A stretch of 64,000 nucleotides of DNA, taken from assembly GCA_026261815.1 (NCBI GenBank), contig JAMPIT010000434.1, forward strand, positions 12,459,001-12,523,000, read 5' to 3'. The notes below the pieces were generated by a model. That model did no database searches. It had not been told where the DNA came from and was given only the letters and a program-made list of their open reading frames with translations. Positions within the stretch are counted from its first letter, which is position 1. Each line of letters starts with the position of its first letter. This DNA comes from Monarcha castaneiventris obscurior. Lineage: Eukaryota > Chordata > Aves > Passeriformes > Monarchidae. The translations under genes were made by a program, and so were the position numbers. Shown in pieces: positions 35,279 through 48,115 of this stretch.

Positions 35279-38200
35279 GTCAGCCTCCGCGGCACCGGCA
35301 CCGGGGCCGCGCTGCCCCCGCAGCCGCCGCGCTGCCGCCCGGCCCCGGCAGACAAAAGGAGCGGAGCGGCGGGGGCGGCCCGGTGCTGCCCCGCGCCGCC
35401 AACAAAGGCGGCCCCCCCGCTCCCGCCGCACGCCTCCCCCCGGCTCTCGGGCGGCCACCGGAGCCGCGGCTGTCGGTGGCGGGGAGAACCCCGGGGCTGA
35501 GCCCCGCCGCCTGCGAACCCCTCCGCCGCGGAGGGGTGCGGGGATGGCGCGGAGAGCCGCCCGCCTGCCCCCGGCGCGGTGATGCCCGCAGCACCCGGAG
35601 CGCAGCCGGAGCGGGGCAGGAGCAGCCCGGCACGGCCGCCCCGGTGCCGGGGGAGCCGCGGCCGTGCCCCGCGGAGCCGCTCGGTGCGAGCCCTCCGCTG
35701 CCGGGCGCGGGGGCTGCGCGCAGCGCGGGGAGGACGTGGGTGCGAAGTGAAGTACGGGGGATGCAGCGGGGCAGGGATGCACAGGGATCCGCGGGGCAGG
35801 GATGCTGCAGGGCAGGGATGCGCGGGGGATGCTGCTGGCAGGGACAGACCCTCCCGGCCCCGCCGCAGCCGGGTGCCCGCTCTGCCTCCTCCGTTAGCGC
35901 CGGGCTTGCCGTGACGAGCGCTCGGGTTTTGTAATCGTCCGGAGCGGCGGGGACGGGCGCGCATCCGCCGCCCCCTGCGCCCCCGTGCCGGGAGAGACCG
36001 GGACCGGGGCCAGGACCCATGGTCGGGGCCGTCGCCCCCCAGCCGGTGTCCCTTTGCTGCCAGGGCTGCGAGGGACATCGCTCAGCGCGCAGATGTCGTG
36101 GGATGTGTCGTATTGCTGAAAACTAGGGAAACGCACTCCCGGGCTCCGCTGGAGCTAGTCCGGTACCGGGACCGTGTGACCGGGGGCTGAGAGAAGCATC
36201 CCTGGCTCCGGCTGCTCCTGCGCTTTATTCCTGCCATCAGCATCATCCTTGCAAGGGAGCTCACGAAAACCTGTGCGGAGCCGCACGCGCGGGGATTGCT
36301 GCTGGAGGCGGCTGGCCCCAGCCCAGCCCGTGGGCGATGGAAAATTCGGGGCAGAGTTTTGAGTAAAGGTGACTCAACACGTCAATAGCAACAGCTCTCA
36401 CCGTCCAGCTTCGGGGGCCCCCAGTTTTCCCCGCTCTGTGATGCCAAGGAGGGGTGAACATCCTTTCATTTACAGGCGCAAACCTGCTTTTGGTGATAAT
36501 GCCAAAGGACGGTTACCAAGGGTGCTGCAGGCTATGGGAGGTACCGTCATTTTGGCTTAAACAGTCTAAAATCGATAAATAGGGTGATTTGTGCAAATAC
36601 CACTGAAGAATGGTGGTAACGCTGCCGGTCCCGGCTCACCTCCCCCACCGGGGTTGTAGAGTGTGACCCAGTAAACAGCTCGAACAGCAGCCCAGTTTAT
36701 TTTGCATAAGCCAAACTAATTCGTCTCTCAGAGGTTGTTTTTAATACAAATTAAATGGGAAACTGTAGTTTGGGAGAGAAAGAGTGGGTAGAGCAGTTCA
36801 GAAAAATCTGGATTTTCTGCCCTTAAGACAATTTGACAAGGTGTCGTCATTTTGCATGTCAGTTTTTTAAAAGAGAAAATACTACTTGGTCCCATATTCT
36901 GGTTGATATTTTATGTGTAGCATAGTAAACAGGGAATCCTGGTATTTAGCATTCATGACCTGAGGGATGAAGAATTTGCTCCTGCTACCCTGACAGGCAA
37001 GGTTACCCCACTTAAATGTTTGCTCTCACTTGCTTTCATGCTGCTTTATAAGCCAAGTATTTATAGTCCATGCAAAATTAGGGAGAACATAGCAGGAATG
37101 TGTAATGTCTCGCAAGTGAGGAAACCGTCACCGCGCAGGCTGCGAGCGCTGAATGAGTTTTGAAGGTCATTCCCTCACGAGCACAGAGATTTCACATCTT
37201 GCCGAGATCCACAGTGTCTTCTCACCCAGGCTGGTTCTGCGCCTGTTGGATGTAATTTATGTCTTTCTATTTTTGCTTAAATCCGGAGAAACTGGCCGAA
37301 GCAGCAGTCATGGTTCTCACACGCAGTGCTCTGGATCCGGGCACACGTCTGGGAGCGGAGCTGTGGCTGGAAGTTTGTGTCTGTGGTTTTGCTGCTGTGC
37401 CCGTGCGTCCTCCCTGGCAGCAGGGATGAGGATGGGCTTTGTGCCCTCCCTGGAGTGTGGCCTGTCTGACAGGTCATCTGGCTTCACTGCTGGGGACGAG
37501 GAAGCAGCACTCGGAGGCAGAGCTGATTTTAAGAGGGTTTATTTACATTTCATATAGTGGCATTGTCATAAAATTAACCTTTGGCTGTGCTTGATGAAGG
37601 TGTGTGAGTAGGGGTTTGGTGCTGCTGGATAATACCTGAGCATTCTGCTTCTACATAAAGCCTTTTTTATGTGATTATCCAAGGTTTGCTTTGTTCATAT
37701 TCCCATGTTGAACGAGCAGTTCATTGTTTGAGCTGGGATGAATTCTTCCTCTTTTTTTTCCTGAATTTTCACTTCTGAACAGCCCATCCAAGCAGGCAGA
37801 GGAGCCTGGAGGGCTCCTCACTGAGGCCCCCCAGGTGCTGTTGGGGGGACAGAAGTGCCATGGGCACAGAAAGTGGGGTGCAATGGATAGGGGCAGCAGG
37901 GTTGGCACCTTTTGTTGTGAGGTTTTTGTGTGAATTCCAGTGTTTGCTGGTTTGGGGAAGATGTTGTCCCAGCATCTGTCTGCGCTGGATCCCGGGGCTC
38001 AGTCCCATGTCTGCCAGCGAGCAGGGCCATGGTCTCAGCCCTGCCAGGACTTGGGGACTTGCAGCAGCTGCCTGAACATTTTGTCTGGGAAAAGCTGATA
38101 TTTAACAGTATCACAGGCCACGGAGGCACCTTTTAAGGGAATAAAGGTGGTGGTTGGTGTGTGGTCTCCATCAGGTGTGAGAAGGCAGCAGTGCCATCCC

Positions 38201-40607
38201 TGCTCCATCCCTTGGCATGTGCCCACCTGTGGGCGTGGGCACCCTGCCCATGGGTGCCAATGTCTTGAGACGTGTCCCCAGGGAGCGGGGCCTGGCAGAG
38301 AGGGGCAGCCATTCCTGAAGGCGTTTTGCTCATCTCCATGGCGAGGGGCTGGTCTAGCCGTGTATTTAATTTCAGCTTCACCCCTCGTGCTCCGTGTCTC
38401 CAGGAGGGACGTGGAGCAGGCTGCTGGCCAGGCTCCTCGCAGCGCCGTCGGGATGAAAAGAGCTCTGAAACACCCAGCAATGCTGTGGTTTGCTGTGAGT
38501 GAGTTGCTTGTCTGAGGAAATGTTTTAAATTCTTCACTGTGGTGTCAGTGGTGGCATAAAAGGCTCAAAATAATTAATGATTTGCCATTGCTCGATGCAT
38601 CAAGCATTTTCCTGAAAAGACAGTGGCATTTTGTTTCAAACCCCAGTAGAACGACAGGAACGTGGAGATGTGAGAAAATAAATATATGGTTTCTTAGATG
38701 CAGAATGTAAGAACTTTCTTGCATAAGATCGGGAAGGAATGCAAGCGAGCTCCTGGCTGCACTCTGGGACAAACCCCCTGCTTCCCACTTGGCGCACCAA
38801 GTTCTTTAGGAGCCCTGACAGGATCATTAATATCAGGCAGCAGCACAAAGGGGAATCTGGGGGTTTGCAGCAGTGAAGGTTATTTGTTCATTATCTTTTT
38901 ATCTTCTGAGAGTTTCCAATTGCTTTTCCCGGGAAGTAGGTTAGGAGACCGCTGCTTCCGCAGGGGGGGCTCCGCTCTGCAGCCCCGAGCACGCGTTGGG
39001 GGGGGACAGAGGCCGCTCCCTCTTCCGAGAGCGCCACAAACCAGGGGCTCTGTGCCGAGCTGTTGGTGTCTGTCTGTCCCAGAGCCCTCCCTTCCCTTAG
39101 TGCTGGAGCCCGAGTGCGGGGACAGGGACCGGGGCCAAACCCATTGTCAGAAATGCGGCATGTGGGGGGCTGCAGGTCCCCGGCTGCGGGTCCCCGGCTG
39201 CGGGTCCCCGGCTGAGGGTCCCAGGCTGAGGGTCCCAGGCTGCGGGTCCCAGGCTGAGGGTCCCAGGCTGAGGCTCAGCACCGAGGGTCTGGCGCCCCGA
39301 GCATCCCCCGCTCTCCTGGCCCGGCAGCAGCGAGGGCCCGGCAGAGTCCCCGGGCAGCTCCAGCTCGGTTCGGCAGCAGGGAGACCCGGGCTGGGGGCTG
39401 GGCTGCAGCAGGCACAGGGTGCTCCGGCCTGCGGGTCCCAGGGAGGCTGAAAGTGTTACCACAGCTTTGCTGTTGGCTGTTCAAAGTCATGTTTTTATTC
39501 ATAGCCTTGGAAATGTGTTTGCAGCAGAAACCCATCGTTCTGGCTCAGCTGTGTCTCCATGAGTTGTGCTGGAGGGGCAGCTCCTTCGCCCCTGGCTCCA
39601 GCATTTCCATACACTTGGTTTTGTAGGCTTGGGAGGAAACCGCCTGAAATGCACAGTGAGTTTGAAGGGAAAACAACAGTCAAAGCAGAGCGTTTCATCT
39701 CCTTTTCCTCTTAAATTTCTGTCCAACAATATAATTTTAAATACAAAAGATACAGAAGGCAGCTGAGGAAAACATCCACTAAATGTCCACTGAAAATGGG
39801 GGGCAATATTCATTCACATTTCAATGGGAGCAAAACCCCAGGTTGTTTTGGAAACCTGTGGAAAATATTTCTACTCCTGCTCTTTCTCTGCCTGCTGAAA
39901 TGTCTGTTTTCTGTTCACTTTTCATACCTGTTTTACAACGTTACCTGCTGTGAACCCGCCGGCTATTCCCCTCTCAGGAGCCAATTTCCTGACAGAACTA
40001 CTTTGCTTATCACTTTCCTGCGGAAGATGTTGAAGGCAAATATAGACATAGAGTCAGATCTGGATATAGATGTCCACACGCTCGTGCACACACACAGAGA
40101 TGCCATTGGAGAGAGATGTGTACCACAGCACCACGAAAAAGGAATTCGCTCCTTCTGTCATGTTGGAATTAGGTAATGTGCAGCAGGAGGCTTTTTTTTT
40201 GAGATGTCTGGGGAATACTGAAAGTGCCATGAGCAGCCCACTTATTTTTAATTTTTGAGTCAGCCTCTGGGGGCCCAGAGGGATTGTGGACACGGGGATG
40301 ACGTCGATGGCCACGTGCTGGCAGTGCCAGGACTCACACGATGCCTTGGTTTGCCCCGTACAGGACCAGAGGCTCTGGAAGCTCCTGTGATCCCTCTCTG
40401 ACCTGGCACATCTGTTTTGTCACTGAAACCTCACAGTTGGCTTCTCCTGGAAGCCGTGTATGCCGTGGACAAGGACTCTGTGGGGAGCAAGACCCTCACT
40501 GAGATGCCATCAGTGGTGGTGGGCAGGGCCCGGCTGGAGATGCCCTCATTCTGTGGAAACTCCTCCCCAGCTCATGCAAGGGTGGGGGTCCTCTCCAGGG
40601 TGTGTGG
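35279..40607 (+). other. FRMD5: FRMD5 intron 1, first part
   Basis: The first 800 bp continue the CpG island and include an imperfect GGGGCAGGGATGC-type repeat at about 35757-35845. Positions 36540-36960 are unique and AT-rich, with octamer-like and homeodomain-like words just downstream of the island, an enhancer candidate. Positions 38945-39460 are CpG-enriched and contain the 14-bp minisatellite. No second exon is recognised. Confidence 0.7.
39168..39273. repeat. 14-bp minisatellite, about 7.5 copies
   Basis: Units of the form GGCTGCGGGTCCCC and GGCTGAGGGTCCCA run head to tail from 39168. The first copies carry CCCC ends and later ones CCCA, a directional change typical of unit homogenisation. 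Confidence 0.9.
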
Positions 40608-40798
40608 CATCATAAAATTCTGGAATGGTGTGGGTTGGAAGGTCCTTAGAGCCCATCCCGTTCCACTCCCTGCCATGGGCAGGGACACCTTCCACTGTCC
40701 CAAGTGCTCCCAGCCCTGTCCAACCTGGCCTTGGACACTTGCAGGGATCCAGGAGCAGCCACAGCTTCTCTGGGCACCCTGTGCCAGGGTTTTGCCAC
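40608..40798 (-). mobile_element. CR1 LINE fragment
   Basis: It starts at ATCATAAAATTCTGGAATGG and includes CCTGCCATGGGCAGGGACAC and CACAGCTTCTCTGGGCACCC. It is 5'-truncated. Confidence 0.9.
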
Positions 40799-41605
40799 TT
40801 GGCTCAGGGGGTGGCTCCTTGATGGACCCTTCATGTTGGAGGATGGTTTGTGTCATGCGATGTGAGGAGGGAATTTGTCAGTGGGCAAAACCCAGCCCTG
40901 TGGTTTCCTCAACCTGCTTTCCGACCAGCTGGGGCTGGTGGTGCTGTCCTGTGCCCCACGGCCAGCACGGGATGTGCAGGGCTGGTGGGAGTCCCAACAG
41001 TGGAGCAGAGCACACACGTGCTCCCACCGGAACAGGAGCTGCAGCTCGGTGCAATCCCTGGAAATCACCACGTCCTGGCTTCCAGAGGCAGGGAAAGCAT
41101 GGCCCTGCTGTCACCAGTTAGAAATGACATGTGTTACGGAGAAGGCTGGGAACAAGCAGGGTTTGCTGTGAGGGAAGTGCTGGGGTTTGTTTGCCATCAG
41201 TTTCGTGGAGAACAGACAATCCCTCGTTAGCCTGGGGTCAGGCTGGGGACTGTGGCAGAGCCCTGAATGTTTCCACTGCCATCGGCTGCTTGTTTGTGGG
41301 TAGAAAACCCAATTATTGTTTGGTTACAGCAAGCTTTGGAGTTGCTTCTGCAAATAAGGTTTCAGTTCCAATTCTTTTCTTTGAAATGTGTCTGGGGTAA
41401 ATTATTCCAGCAGTAGGAGAGCAATTTCCTATTGATGATCTGGAATTGCTGTGAGGCCAATGTCTCCACAATGAGCGTCTGCAGGGGCTGTGGCTCTTGC
41501 ACAGCACAGGGGAGATGGAAGCAGGTTCTGATGAGTGCAGGGATGCTGTGGTTACCTTGGGCCAGAGTTTGTCATGCCAGGGCTGGGGGATGATTGGAAA
41601 GGATC

Positions 41606-41714
41606 ATTGAATCATAGGATCACAAAATGGTTTGGGTTGGAAGGGACCTGAAAGTTCGCCTTGTTCCAAACCCTCGCCATGGGACACTTCCCACTAGACC
41701 AGGTTGCTCCAAGG
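41606..41714 (-). mobile_element. CR1 3' end
   Basis: The tail ATTGAATCATAGGATCACAA plus GGTTTGGGTTGGAAGGGACC identify it. It is diverged in the later part and is followed by unique intronic sequence. Confidence 0.85.
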
Positions 41715-42625
41715 GTGGGGCTAAATGCCCTCTGCCCGGATTAGTTACTTGCTTTTGGTTGTTCCTACCAGCCTTTGGCAGCTTTAGAACTCAGGAAAAT
41801 ACATCCTATCCTGATTTGTGGATTCTCCCCTTGCATTCCCATCAGTGTTACATCCACTGCGGCACTTGGTTAATCTCTGAAATCTAATTTATGTGGCACC
41901 TTTGTCACCCCAAGAGACATTTTCCTGGTGCTCCAGCCCATGCCAGCAGAGCTCTGCCAGCTGCTGCCCAGGCCCAGAAGAAAGGCAAACCCACCGTCCT
42001 TCGTCACCACAGGAAGGAATCCACACTTGGAGCATTTTTGGAGCTGTCACCAAAGCACAACAACACCTTAACCAGGGCAGGTTCCATGCCCGGGGCGGGA
42101 GCAGCCGCTCGCAGGATGGATCAGCACGGCCCAAGGTTGCTGCTCCCTGCAGGAGCCCTGTGGCTGCCAGAGCTTTTCTGCTCAGTGAGGAAGAGGAGCG
42201 TGAAGGGCAGCGGGGTGGGAGCACGCGAGCTCCGTGTGGGAACACGTTTGCTGGGACTCACGGACACGAAAGCTTTTTGTTGTTGGGCTGAGCTGGGCTG
42301 GGCTGAGCTGGGCTGGGTTGGGCTGGGCTGAGCAGGCTGGAATGGCAGAGGGAACGTCCCCAGCGCCGTGTGTCACCGCCAGCGTGTGGAACACCGGCAC
42401 TCCTAGAAAATAAAAATTAAAAATGAAAAATGAAATGAAATCTCATTAAATGTGTCACCCAGCGGCGTGTGTGCCTGCGTGGCTTGTATCAGGATGCCAG
42501 AGGGTGCTGGGGCAGAAGCCAGGTGAGCAGCGCTGGCAGGAGATGTGCCAGCTCTTCTGCCCAAATCCTGGAGATCAGCTCCTTCCTCTCCAGAAAAGAA
42601 ATCGTTTGGAAGTGTGTTTCCTTCC
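41715..42625 (+). other. FRMD5: FRMD5 intron 1, unique stretch
   Basis: No exon is seen. It includes a GGGCTGAGCT-type low-complexity run at 42286-42333 and an A-rich stretch at 42405-42450. Open frames up to 146 codons run through these repeats and are not convincing. Confidence 0.55.
42286..42333. repeat. GGGCT/GAGCT pentamer repeat
   Basis: About ten pentamers of GGGCT, GAGCT or GGGTT type follow each other in the plus strand. Confidence 0.8.
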
Positions 42626-42875
42626 AGAGGGCGGGGATAGGTGAGATATTAGGAAGGAATTCTTCCCCGTGAGGGTGCTGAAATCCTGGCACAGGGTGCC
42701 CAGAGAAGCTGTGGCTGCCCCTGGATCCCTGGAAGTGTCCAAGGCCAGGCTGGACGGGGCTTGGAGCAGCCTGGGATAGTGGAAGGTGTCCCTGCCCATG
42801 GCAGGGGTGGGGCTGGATGACCATTAAGGATCCCTCCCAACCCACATCCTTCCAGGATTTGATAATTCTATTTGC
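42626..42875 (+). mobile_element. CR1 LINE fragment
   Basis: It includes GATATTAGGAAGGAATTCTT, CCCAGAGAAGCTGTGGCTGC, GTGTCCCTGCCCATGGCAGG and a decayed TTGATAATTCTATT terminus. Confidence 0.9.
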
Positions 42876-45800
42876 AAACGATGCCTGGTTCTGAGTCTGA
42901 TGTTTTCCCTGCAGGAAGGGCTGGGGGCAGGTGTGGGAATGGGCTTCAGGTGATGGTGCAGAAAAGCTCTTTTTTTCTAAGCAAAACCAGGATTTCTGTA
43001 ACTGTGGAGGAATGATCCGATGGGATCCTGGGAAGCAGCTGGGCATTTTGTCCCTCCTGCTTTGCCCTTTAAAAGCTGCAGGCACTGCTCTGCCCTTAAT
43101 TACACTTGGGCATTAATTACCCTCCAAGCACATCACCTCCACCGGTGCTGTTGTCTATGTCTGTAGAAGTGACTTGGCAGCTGAAATTTCATGAGGAACT
43201 TGGTTAATTGTTCGCACACACAGTACAAGACGCCATTGTGCTTCCTCCAGCTTGTTATCTGGGAGGGACTCGAGGGTAAAATCCAGGAAAATCTGATTTT
43301 CCTCAGCAAAGTCAGCGGCTGTCGCGGCCGATCCCCATCAGAGCTGCGCTGCCACCACGGCGGGGCCAGTTTTATGTAACCCCTTGGTGGGGCAGGGCTG
43401 TATTTCAAACCACGGGATCAACTCTGCATGTCCATTACTGGATGATCCCAGCCCTTCTTATGGAAACCAGGGAGTGTTTGTTGTCCGGTCTTTGGTCCTG
43501 GCCAGGAAAGTTGATGTAAATGGAAACAGCTCCTCTGCAGATGAGGGAACAGACTGAAAACCTTCCTGGTTCTTTACAATGTACTTTGTGCTGGGAAAAT
43601 GGAAAGGTTAGGAAATTCTTCCTGGAGGGGCATGGGTGTTGCAGGGCTCAGAGCCATGGGCTGGCTCTACCCTGATGATTTTATCAGAATAATTTTGCCA
43701 TAATAATTTTAACATACTTTCTTTAGCTGTTTGAGCTCGGAGCCTCCCTCCGCTCCCGGCTGGCCGCGATCCCACCGGAGCCAAGTGAAGGCTGAGTCCC
43801 ATTTTCCTGCCCTGGGAGTGCCAGTTCTCTGCACTGAGCAGCTCTCTGGAAATTCAAGGTTCACATGCATTTCAGACTTTCCTATCTGGCAGTTAGGAAC
43901 ATGAGCCCTGGACTCCTGAGCAGAGACAAAGCCTTGGGCTGGGTCAGGCGGAGAATCCAGGTGGGCCAGTCCCCAGCAAGTACTGGCATCTCACCAGACA
44001 ATCGAGGTGTTTTTCTCCATGATAATTAACAGCAGCTTCCACAGCCAGTGAGGCCTCAGTTCGTTAATGTGGGATGTCAGGATCTGATCAATGCTGCAGC
44101 TGGAAATAGAATATTTTGGCTGCATAATGTCTGTTACCAAAGACGTTAATTATAGTGGCATATCTGTCACATCGATGAGGGGCTTGTGTTTTTCAGAGGG
44201 TTTATAGTGGCTGTTTCGTGTTGGCTCTTACCCTGGAACACAGGCTGGGATCCCAAAGGAAATATCCATCCAGCTGCCTATAGGGGATTTTTCTTTAATA
44301 AAAATATGACAAAAATTGAGTCAGCCATTCTGGAGCTGGAAAGAGGCTTTAAGGATATATAGATCAGGTCGTTTGTAGCAATTGCAACTATCCCTTATAC
44401 ACTTAACTCATCGAATGGGCAGTATATTGGGACTGGGAGAAAAAAAGCCGTAATCCAATAGACCTGTGTTTGAAAAATAATAATAAATTTGCTGAGCAGG
44501 TACTTTTCATGAATCGATCTAGTTCTCATTAGCTTTGCACTATATAGTTTGCTGACTAATATTTCTGGCTTGCAAGTAAAAATGGCTTTCCAAAGGAAAT
44601 ATGGAATGAGAACAGAGTGTTTTTGGGACCTGAAAGCCTGGAGCTCCTGTGGCCATTGGAAAAGAAGAGATGTGAGGGCAGCAGAAACACAGGAACAGAG
44701 AAGAGGGCTGGGGTTGGAGTGGCAGTGGGACAGGACCAGGGCAATGGAGGTGTGATGGGTACTGGGATCATTCCTGCTGTGCCAGCCCATCCTACTCCAT
44801 CTGTGCAGGGACACTCGTGATCCCCGTGGCACCGTGGAACTGAGCCTTGGCTCCGGCCCTTGCCGTGGTTCTGTCAGACCTCCTGCCCAAGACGCTCTCT
44901 TGGACCAAGTCCCAGCCTAAATCTCGGTGATCCCAAGCTCTTCTCAGTATTAAGGGTCTTCTCCTGAACCCGAATGGACTTTTCTCCCTCTGGCCCTTGT
45001 CACTGCTGTCCTTCCTTTCTCCCCCAGCATTTATTCCCTGTGTGTTCACAGGTTGGCATCGTTCACATTTGCAGGTTGATATAAACCCCCAAACCAGCAG
45101 GGAATGATTCCCCAGCCTGTCACCACTTGTTGGGAGTGACTCCTTGAGCACATGACGGAGCTTTTTTCTGCCTGTGATTCCTGCTTCGGTGACAGATTTC
45201 TTCATGTGGGGCTTGGATGAAGCTGAGGGTGCTCGGGGCTGTCCAGGGAGCTCAGCAGGGCTGTGCCTTGCCACACTTCCAGGCAGAAGCACATTCCCTT
45301 CATGGAGCCTTGGTCCTCGCTGGGAACCCCAGCTTCACATCTGGGCTTTGTTCTGGACATGAATGAGGTGCCAATACAAAATTAATCCAACGAGGCAAGC
45401 TGTAAATGACACTGACAGGGGCTCCTCCCTGGCTCCTGGGATGCTTCCTGCTGCCAGCGGGAACACACGGGCACCTGGGCAAAGTCCCCTGGAATTGAAT
45501 AAACCCACAGCGAACAGGCTGAGGCTTTTCTCAGAGCCAGTGAGAGGAGAGCGCTCCTATTTCCATAGGGCTTTGTAATTAACACAGGGAATTTTGTTCC
45601 GGGATGTCATTGAGTGTAATGGGGAACGATGGCTGAGGCGGTTTAGGCTGATTCCGTTTGGAACTTCTGTGGGCGGTGTGTAATTCCCAGCTCTGCTGGG
45701 CTCTTCCCAAGACATGTGTTTTTGGGACACAGTTAATCTCTGTATCCAGGAGCCGATGGGCCCTGCCACGTCCTGCTCATGTCCTAGGGCAAACACACTG

Positions 45801-46633
45801 TGGGAGCAGCAGGGAGCACTGAGGGAGCTGGTGTTTCCCTCACTCTGATCCTCTTACACGACACTTCCCATTCCCTCAGCTGGTGTGCCTGCTGTTCCTC
45901 ATCCCTGCATAGAAGTGCCACCTCCAGCAGGCACGGCCTCAGGGGTGGCAGTGGCTTGGTGGCCGTGGTGCCTGTGGGACACACGGGAGGGTTTGGGAGG
46001 GGGGGTTCAGCTGGGCTGGGGTTTTGCACCCTGTGCAATCTCCGTGAGATGTGGATAAAGTAAAAACCTGCCCGGAAAGGCTCCAGCCTTGGCTTCTGTG
46101 CAGGACTTGGGGCGCCATAAATCAGCCTGAAGGAGTGACTGACCCTGCACACACACTGCCTAATTAATTTCTTTTGCTTTGTTCCATGGATTTCTATGGA
46201 GAGACTGGAGAAGTCAACATTGAGTGCAGCTGGAAGGGCCAGGGATTGCCATGGGAACAGAGGAACAGGACTGAGGGCAGGCAGGGGACACTGCCACTGC
46301 CTGGGAGCTGCCCTCATCCCCACTGCCCCACTGCTGCTCTGGGGACATTGGGCTGGAGCTTCATGTCCAGACCCTGGAATGATAGCAAGGAGCTGTGTCC
46401 TGCTGGAGTGAGTCCAGATCAGCCTCATCCTACCCCCTGAGCTCTGGGGCTCCTCTGGGGCTCCTCCAGGGCTCCCCAGGTCCGTGCCACCAAGGCAGGG
46501 TAGAGCTGTGTATTTATTTATCCCAGAACCCAGTGCCAAGGGAGTTATTTATGTACTTACTGAGGGTTTGCTTTTGCAACCCTGTTTCATTTGTCATCAT
46601 AACACAAGCTGGATCCTTCTCCACTTGCCTAAA
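42876..46633 (+). other. FRMD5: FRMD5 intron 1, unique stretch
   Basis: It is mostly unique DNA, with AT-rich portions at 44100-44600. It holds a possible CR1 relic at 44322 and no exon that I can support. The longest open frame, 251 codons on the minus strand at 45784-46539, has no recognisable domain. Confidence 0.55.
44322..44372 (-). mobile_element. Possible CR1 3' relic
   Basis: AGCCATTCTGGAGCTGGAAA followed by GAGGCTTTAAGGAT resembles a reverse CR1 end, but it is short and diverged. Confidence 0.4.
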
Positions 46634-47012
46634 GGAGGCTGGAGCCCCTCTGCCTTGGAGAGGGGCTGGGAGAGCTCAGAGCCCCTTCCAAGGCCTAAAG
46701 GGGCTCCAGGAGAGCTGGAGGGGACAAGGGTTGGAGAGACAGGATAAGGGGGAATGGCTTCCCACTGCTGGAGGGCAGGGGCAGGTGGGATATTGGGAAG
46801 GAATTGTTCCCTGTGAGGGTGGGGAGGCCCTGGCACAGGGTGCCCAGAGAAGCTGTGGCTGCCCCTGGGTCCCTGGAAGTGCCTAAGGCCAGGCTGGACG
46901 GGGCTTGGAGCAGCCTGGGATAGTGGAAGGTGTCCCTGCTCATGGTAGGGGGTTGGAACAGGATCAGCTTTGAGGTCCTTCCCAACCCACATCCTTCCAT
47001 GATTCCATGATC
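46634..47012 (+). mobile_element. CR1 LINE fragment, longer copy
   Basis: It begins at GAGGCTGGAGCCCCTCTGCC and continues through GATATTGGGAAGGAATTGTT and CAGAGAAGCTGTGGCTGCCC to a TTCCATGATTCCATGAT octamer tail. It is 3' complete and is the most extended copy in the window. Confidence 0.9.
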
Positions 47013-48115
47013 CGTGGCAGTTTCCTGGTGCTGGTGCTGGTGCTGGTGCACCGTGTACTGAGTGTTGGTGTGTCAGTGCTCCTGAAGGAGCTGTGCAATT
47101 CTCATTCCTGGTGTTTTCTCAGTGTCCAGGCAAAGGAATTATGGTGCTGTTTGGCTGCTGCACTCTTCCAAGTGAGCAGCCTGGCATGAAAGAAGCCTTA
47201 CACAGAGCAGGCATGGGGAGGCTGAGTGCTTATGGCTTCTTTCAGGGGTGCTTGGGAAAAAAAAAAATCCTCTGATAAACTACAGAGGCCAGAAGAGATC
47301 CTTCTGTAAGTGCTGCAGTTATCCTGGTCTTTGTTTGGATAGTCAGTGAGCCACAAGGATTGGCCAAGGGAAGGGCTGAGGGGCAATGGAGCTTGGTTCA
47401 ACGTTAGAACAGATTCACTCAGCCCCTTCAAATATTTATGGCTTTGCAATCCATACACATTTTAAGCGTATTTGACATCCTCCTACTCTGCTCTTGCTTG
47501 TGGAGAGAATCTGGAGAGCATCTGCCCGGCCGTGGGGGTGGCTGCAGGGACCAGGCATCGTGGGGGGCAGGTTTATGGCAGGATTTAGGAAGGATCCATG
47601 GAGTCTGATCCTAGAGAGCTCCTCAGTGTGAGGAGGGGCTTTGCACAGCCCTCCAGGTGCTGGTGGCTCATGCAGCCCACGGATTGGGATGCAGGATACC
47701 TGTGGGTGCTGGCTGGGCAAGGAGGGGTTTGGCTGTGAGGGTCACCCTGTCCTTGCCCACGCAGCTGGAATTGTGGGAGGATGCACCAGAGGACCACCGG
47801 CAGTGCTGGACCTGGGGCCAGGTCAGCAGGGGTGTCTCACCTGCTCAGAAGGGGCAGGAACTTATTTTCAGCAAAAGAAAGTCGGTTGTAACAAGCCAGT
47901 TGCCTTCCTGCCAGAGGGACAATTCCTGTCAATCTGCCACGTTTTACTCTGACGGGATAAAAATAGAGCACGATTTCCAGGCAGCAGCCGCACATCCTGT
48001 GGTCGTAATGAGCTCTTAAGGTAATTACCTTTGGTGGGAAAGAGCTGGAGAGGGCGTGTTCGGTTTGTAAGAAATGGGTCTGTGCTCCCGTGAAAGGGCA
48101 GCCTCCCACAGCAGG
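47013..48115 (+). other. FRMD5: FRMD5 intron 1, unique stretch
   Basis: A GCTGGT hexamer run lies at about 47028-47050. The rest is unique intronic DNA without a supported exon. Confidence 0.55.

Larger units (their letters stand above)
34630..36080 (+). promoter_or_regulatory. FRMD5: FRMD5 CpG-island promoter, leader and start of intron 1
   Basis: About 1.4 kb of very CpG-dense DNA surround FRMD5 exon 1. The upstream half has two inverted CCAAT boxes, four GCTCC pentamers in tandem (34996-35015) and many GC boxes, with no evident TATA box. Transcription probably starts between about 34920 and 35100. Extended open frames on both strands, the longest 573 codons at 34357-36078 on the minus strand, follow from the high GC content and are not genes. 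Confidence 0.85.

Noticed and set aside
34480..35934. 484-codon open frame on the plus strand
   Set aside because: It overlaps FRMD5 exon 1 in another frame and has the same low-complexity GC composition. It would require reading through the exon 1 donor.
34357..36078. 573-codon open frame on the minus strand across the FRMD5 island
   Set aside because: It is antisense to FRMD5 exon 1, rich in A, G, P and R as expected from GC-rich DNA, and has no domain. Neighbouring frames on both strands are open as well.
46241..46260. Second RFX X-box (ATTGCCATGGGAAC)
   Set aside because: It has too many mismatches to the palindrome to stand without data.
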